DNA of 64,000 nt from Putridiphycobacter sp965230195 (GTDB lineage: Bacteria; Bacteroidota; Bacteroidia; Flavobacteriales_D; Crocinitomicaceae): NCBI GenBank assembly GCA_965230195.1, contig OZ245997.1, forward strand, positions 4,526,001 through 4,590,000. The letters run 5' to 3'. This document shows, one piece after another, positions 60,787 through 64,000 of this stretch. The position numbers were made by a program, and so were the translations under genes. Position 1 is the first letter of the stretch; every line of letters begins with the position of its first letter. The notes beneath the pieces are model-generated. The model saw nothing but the letters and a program-made list of their open reading frames with translations. It made no database searches and was not told where the DNA came from.

Positions 60787-62150
60787 ACTGTTTTTTCAAA
60801 TTGATTTTCCAATATAAATAAATTGAACCCTTTAAAATCGCTCATCACGGATTCCGGAACCTTGGTTTTATCAATCCAGTTTTCCATTGAATTAGGATAT
60901 TTATTAACTCCCAGTAATGTACGTCCGTTATCATTTAGTTGCTCTATCAATACTGCTTTATTTGCCTCAATTAAATCATGTAAATATCCTGAGGTTAACA
61001 CATCATAATACCCTCCTCTATCCTCAATTTCCATGAATAATTCCCAGGCCTTTTCAACCAATTGACTGGTTAAATACTCGATATAATAAGAGCCTGTACC
61101 CGGATCTACAACCTGATTAAAATACGACTCTTCCTTTAGTATCAACTGCAAATTTCTGGACAGTCTTTCCGACAGTTCTTCTTCTGTTCCTGTTATTCTG
61201 GTATAAGGTTGTGCTACCACAGTATTTACCCCTCCAATAACAGCCGACATCACCTCAGTTGTTTGGCGTAGTACATTATTGTACCGGTCATTTTTTGTGA
61301 CATTCCGAACACCGGTTTCAGCATTAAGCCATGGAAAATGCTCCGCCTCAATTCCCCATTGCGCAAATAGTTCCATACTCAACCGTTTTATTGCTCTGAA
61401 TTTTGAAATATTAACAAAGTAATCCTCATTGACAGACAAGTTAAACGCTATCGATTTGCCAAGTTCTGAAATATTAAGTCCTGAATCACTCAGGCTTTGA
61501 ATCATCTCATTTAATTGTGAAATTGCAACCGCCAGTTCCTGTACCGTTGAAGCACCATAATTTCCAAAAGATGTTCCGTCAACTATCAAATTACGACCAG
61601 TGAGATTTTGAGTGGTATTATAAAATTCAAGTAAATCTTGTTTTTCGTAATCCAATCTACCATTGTCCAGACCACTTGTTAGTATTGGCATTTCTATATT
61701 TACAGCACCCAATTTTTTGTTCCAGATAAACCTTGAAAAGGCCTTAACCTGATCAATCGAAGTAAACTTTAAATGTAAAAATATGTGTTCCAATAAAACA
61801 TCCTCAAACAGCTCATCAAAGTCTGTCGCGTCTGTTACCTCTATTTTTAACCCCGTAGTTCCGGTATTCAAACACTTCAATATTTTAGCATTCGACATTT
61901 TGGAATCAAGGTCATGAAGTAATTCTGTAATAAACCAATCATTATTATCCTGATCACTATTAACCTGAGCCTGATAGTTATTCGAAAAATCTTCAATATG
62001 ATAATAGGCTTTGGCATCAAGATCAGATTCTGGTCTGAAATTCAATATATCCAGTGGTTTCCCCTTAAGGTCTTTTTCAATTTTTTTTAACCATGTTGCT
62101 GAATCAACATCATTAAATTCACTAAATAATCTGGTCGATTTGTCTCCCAT
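60783..62150 (-). CDS. mutA: Methylmalonyl-CoA mutase, small subunit
   Basis: The 455-residue protein is the non-catalytic partner of the mutase heterodimer. It has TIM-barrel mutase motifs (LNAETGVRNVTKNDRYNNVL, VDPGTGSYYIEYLTSQLVEK) but lacks the C-terminal cobalamin domain, as expected. Its length (455) is short compared with about 600 in actinobacterial small subunits but usual for Bacteroidota. It overlaps mutB by four bases and lies 26 bases after the small membrane protein gene, with which it shares a promoter. Confidence 0.93.
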   Translation of the reverse strand: MGDKSTRLFSEFNDVDSATWLKKIEKDLKGKPLDILNFRPESDLDAKAYYHIEDFSNNYQAQVNSDQDNNDWFITELLHDLDSKMSNAKILKCLNTGTTGLKIEVTDATDFDELFEDVLLEHIFLHLKFTSIDQVKAFSRFIWNKKLGAVNIEMPILTSGLDNGRLDYEKQDLLEFYNTTQNLTGRNLIVDGTSFGNYGASTVQELAVAISQLNEMIQSLSDSGLNISELGKSIAFNLSVNEDYFVNISKFRAIKRLSMELFAQWGIEAEHFPWLNAETGVRNVTKNDRYNNVLRQTTEVMSAVIGGVNTVVAQPYTRITGTEEELSERLSRNLQLILKEESYFNQVVDPGTGSYYIEYLTSQLVEKAWELFMEIEDRGGYYDVLTSGYLHDLIEANKAVLIEQLNDNGRTLLGVNKYPNSMENWIDKTKVPESVMSDFKGFNLFILENQFEKTV

Positions 62151-62176
62151 ACAATCGTTTTACACTAAGTTATAAA

Positions 62177-62338
62177 TTATCCATTGATTAGTTTACCTAT
62201 AATTGACAAAATCCCAAACGAAGCAATCAACCCTGTAATGAATTGACGCCAAAAGGAATACCCTCTTTTTTGTCCGTAAAACCCGCTAAAAAGGGCTATA
62301 ATTAATGATAAAACTAATATTGTAGACCAATGGAACAT
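62177..62338 (-). CDS. 53-residue membrane protein leading the mutase operon
   Basis: On the minus strand an ATG at 62338 opens 53 codons ending with TAA at 62177-62179. The peptide has two hydrophobic segments (TILVLSLIIALFSGFYG and FITGLIASFGILSIIGKL) separated by a basic linker (QKRGYSFWRQ), a convincing two-helix hairpin. An exact -7 box ends five bases before the ATG, and mutA starts 26 bases after the stop. Conserved spacing and a good promoter support a real gene. The function is unknown; it is too short for usual ORF thresholds. Confidence 0.7.
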   Translation of the reverse strand: MFHWSTILVLSLIIALFSGFYGQKRGYSFWRQFITGLIASFGILSIIGKLING

Positions 62339-62343
62339 GGCTG

Positions 62344-62351
62344 CAAAGATA
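62344..62351 (-). promoter_or_regulatory. -7 promoter element of the mutase operon
   Basis: On the minus strand this reads TATCTTTG, an exact TAnnTTTG, five bases before the ATG of the 53-residue protein. It also serves mutA and mutB. Confidence 0.6.
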
Positions 62352-62365
62352 ATGCTTATTTAAAA

Positions 62366-62830
62366 CTAAATTTGTTTCAAAATGGCCTTTATTCCTCTTT
62401 TAATTGCGGCTTTATAATTCCCATCATGTATTTTAGGCCGTATAATACGATCTAAAATTTCCTGACGCTTCAGTTTTGAAAATGCTTCCCCTATATTTTT
62501 ACCGACAAATAACCTGACCTCTTTTTTTGATTTTGAGATAAACAACACCACCTTATTCCTTAAGTTGGTTTTACTAAATTGCCAATGCTTATATAATGAA
62601 ATCAAAAAATCTTTAGAATTACTTTTTCCTCCAAAATGCCCTGTAGTAATTAAAATCACCTGTCGTCCTGAAGCTTCTTTTTTCTTACTGATTTTTTTTG
62701 CCAAACGTTTTTCTGCAAAATCAGGCAGTAAATTTTCCATATCGTTAATGGCACCATTAAACTTTGGGTATTCGAAAGAAAAACCACCTATTGCGTTAAT
62801 CAGGATTAAAAATAATAATACCGTCTTCAT
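62366..62830 (-). CDS. Secreted TPM-domain protein
   Basis: From the ATG at 62830 the product is 154 residues: a signal peptide (MKTVLLFLILINAIGGFSF) and a TPM domain (LLPDFAEKRLAKKISKKKEA, ILITTGHFGG, VVLFISKSKKEVRLFVGKNI). A longer frame opens at 62848, but it adds an unlikely MFTFSI lead before the signal peptide. TPM domains occur in photosystem-II repair factors and Rv-type or LemA-linked membrane proteins; here there is no C-terminal TM helix and no LemA neighbour, so it should be free in the periplasm. The TPM domain is incomplete compared with larger family members. Confidence 0.78.
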   Translation of the reverse strand: MKTVLLFLILINAIGGFSFEYPKFNGAINDMENLLPDFAEKRLAKKISKKKEASGRQVILITTGHFGGKSNSKDFLISLYKHWQFSKTNLRNKVVLFISKSKKEVRLFVGKNIGEAFSKLKRQEILDRIIRPKIHDGNYKAAIKRGIKAILKQI

Positions 62831-62848
62831 AATACTAAAGGTAAACAA

Positions 62849-62874
62849 AAAGAGACAGCAAAAACTGTCTCTTT
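62849..62874 (-). terminator. Terminator of the universal stress protein gene
   Basis: AAAGAGACAG (62849-62858) pairs with CTGTCTCTTT (62865-62874) around six bases. On the minus strand it lies 28 bases after the stop at 62903 and is followed by a T-rich run. Confidence 0.85.
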
Positions 62875-62902
62875 ATATTTTAAATCAATATTATACGCTC
62901 TC

Positions 62903-63730
62903 TTATTGAGCAAAATAATATTGTACAGAATTTGATTTTGTAACAGGATTTACAATTAATACCGGAACTTTGGCCGGATTTGTAATCATTACCTGCTCAT
63001 GTTTACCGGTTATTGATCCAAACATTTGATTTTTTTGCAAATTCATAATTGCAATTAAATCTGCATTAGTTTTTTCTGCAAATTTTATGACTTCAGCATC
63101 AAAATCTTTAGACGCTGCTATTTCGGTAGTAACCTCAATGTCTCTTTCCACAAAAAACTTATTAGCAAAAATGATATTTGCTTTAACCGTATGCATTAAA
63201 AATTCATCTTTCTCGTCTGGGATTATGACGTGTACACGTGAATTAAAATACTTAGCCATATTGGCTACAATGGTCAGCTTTTGCTTGGTTTCCTTATGTA
63301 AATCCAATGGTACAACAATATCATCATAACCATTGTCAGAAATGTTGCCATCCTGAATGATAATAAATGGTACTGTAGATGAAGTCACAACCTTAAGCGC
63401 ATGTGATCCTGTAATGTGTTGCCATCCATGAGCACCGTGTGTTCCCATAAAAATCAACTCGGCACTAATTTCAGATGCAAAATCACCAATATCATCAAAA
63501 ATATTACCGATCCGGGTATGCTGAATAATTTTAACCCCGTTTTTATTTTCGGTATTTTTAATGATCTCCTCTAACTTTTTTTCTGCCTTTGTAATTTCAT
63601 TTCTTTTTTCAACTACATGCAACACATGCACTTCCGCATTTGTAATTGAAGCAGTAATAATAGCATGTTTTAAAGCCGCATCAGCTACTTCTGTAAAATC
63701 ATGAGGTACTATTAATGATTTTGTATTCAT
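62903..63730 (-). CDS. Tandem-domain universal stress protein
   Basis: The 275-residue cytoplasmic protein holds two USP domains of about 140 residues. The first has an intact ATP-binding signature GTHGAHGWQHITGSHA near 98-113. The second has a degraded one (MNLQKNQMFGSITGKHEQVM), so it may not bind nucleotide. Tandem USPs often dimerise within one chain and function in stress or energy sensing. It has its own terminator and is transcribed alone; the flanking DMT gene is on the same strand 83 bases upstream. Confidence 0.9.
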   Translation of the reverse strand: MNTKSLIVPHDFTEVADAALKHAIITASITNAEVHVLHVVEKRNEITKAEKKLEEIIKNTENKNGVKIIQHTRIGNIFDDIGDFASEISAELIFMGTHGAHGWQHITGSHALKVVTSSTVPFIIIQDGNISDNGYDDIVVPLDLHKETKQKLTIVANMAKYFNSRVHVIIPDEKDEFLMHTVKANIIFANKFFVERDIEVTTEIAASKDFDAEVIKFAEKTNADLIAIMNLQKNQMFGSITGKHEQVMITNPAKVPVLIVNPVTKSNSVQYYFAQ

Positions 63731-63813
63731 ATATTTTGCGTGTTGGTTTTAAGTTTCAAACGTTACAAACATAACTAATAATAAAATTCCATTCCACTAA
63801 AATGAAATTTAAT

Positions 63814-64000
63814 TTACACTCTTTTCACCTTTTTTAAATAGGCATTGGTAAATATAGCAATTAAAATTATTGTTCCTCCCAGGTAAAAGCCAAAACTCAT
63901 TTTTTCCTTAAACGGATTTAAAAGCACAGCAATTATAATGGTATAAATGGGCTCCATATTCACACTCACACTAACGGTAAAAGGTGTCACATATTTCATG
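63814..64000 (-). CDS. EamA/DMT-family transporter, C-terminal fragment (gene continues past the window)
   Basis: The visible 62 codons encode the last two helices of a DMT-superfamily permease: TPFTVSVSVNMEPIYTIIIA followed by LLNPFKEKMSFGFYLGGTII, then a final helix and a basic tail (AYLKKVKRV). The pattern of the ninth and tenth helices with proline and NMEP is typical of EamA proteins. The open frame continues to the window edge, so the methionine at 63999 is internal and the start lies outside. The substrate is unknown. Confidence 0.8.
   Translation of the reverse strand, partial: MKYVTPFTVSVSVNMEPIYTIIIAVLLNPFKEKMSFGFYLGGTIILIAIFTNAYLKKVKRV

Overview
The window is chromosomal DNA from a Bacteroidota bacterium, most likely a marine or aquatic Flavobacteriales-type lineage. 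The evidence is: AT-rich sequence; promoters of the TAnnTTTG type instead of the sigma70 -10 hexamer; almost no Shine-Dalgarno sequences; C-terminal type IX secretion (T9SS) sorting domains; a bacillithiol gene (bshB1); a glycine-lipid acyltransferase pair; Reg_prop/Y_Y_Y sensors; LytTR regulators; and a TetR-TolC-MFP-RND efflux operon. No phage, plasmid, insertion sequence or CRISPR array is visible. Assignment to genus is not possible from the sequence alone.

Layout. 1-7.7 kb: the end of an outer-membrane beta-barrel gene, apaG, P5C dehydrogenase (pruA), a two-gene glycine-lipid type acyltransferase operon, a lipoprotein, a PglC-like sugar transferase overlapping an archaeal-type GAPDH-like gene, a rhodanese and shikimate kinase. 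7.9-10.9 kb: tRNA-Lys followed by a terminator, a REP-like element and a second copy of the tRNA 3' end, then poorly characterised membrane genes, including a beta-helix/pentapeptide-like protein. 11-15.4 kb: a MORN/TonB lipoprotein, an 11-copy TAGACAA array directly before a serine beta-lactamase-like gene, and a poly-serine protein encoded by a triplet repeat. 15.5-18.4 kb: a probable zinc-starvation operon (DUF1826, CobW/COG0523, two small proteins) behind two 7-1-7 Fur/Zur-type operators. 18.4-23.7 kb: a membrane patatin-like hydrolase, an amidase and a glycine-rich T9SS cargo protein. 23.9-28 kb: an ABC exporter with a two-component system. 28-30.2 kb: a small four-cysteine protein, a DUF2807 lipoprotein and a PagL-like barrel. 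30.3-32.8 kb: MazG, an ECF sigma factor and its membrane partner. 33.2-39.8 kb: the RND efflux operon with its TetR repressor and candidate operators. 40-44.8 kb: ribH, a TPR membrane protein, a glycosyltransferase, bshB1 and bioA. 44.9-50.4 kb: an orphan LytTR regulator, a T9SS protein and a LytS/LytTR pair with a TPR sensor. 50.5-53.8 kb: a six-gene module of small membrane proteins, zinc-ribbon proteins and an SPFH/SHOCT protein. 54-57.7 kb: a giant double-propeller SpoIIE-phosphatase sensor. 58.7-62.3 kb: methylmalonyl-CoA mutase subunits preceded by a 53-residue membrane protein too short for standard ORF calling. 62.4-64 kb: a TPM-domain protein, a tandem universal stress protein and the end of an EamA transporter.

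Taken together the region is mostly core metabolism and envelope biology (lipids, efflux, secretion, signalling). The best candidates for under-described biology are the SPFH/zinc-ribbon module, the PglC/archaeal-type GAPDH pair, the DUF1826-CobW zinc operon with its doubled operator, the tRNA-tail/REP duplication, and the small membrane protein leading the mutase operon. All functional calls come from reading motifs by eye; no database search was run.
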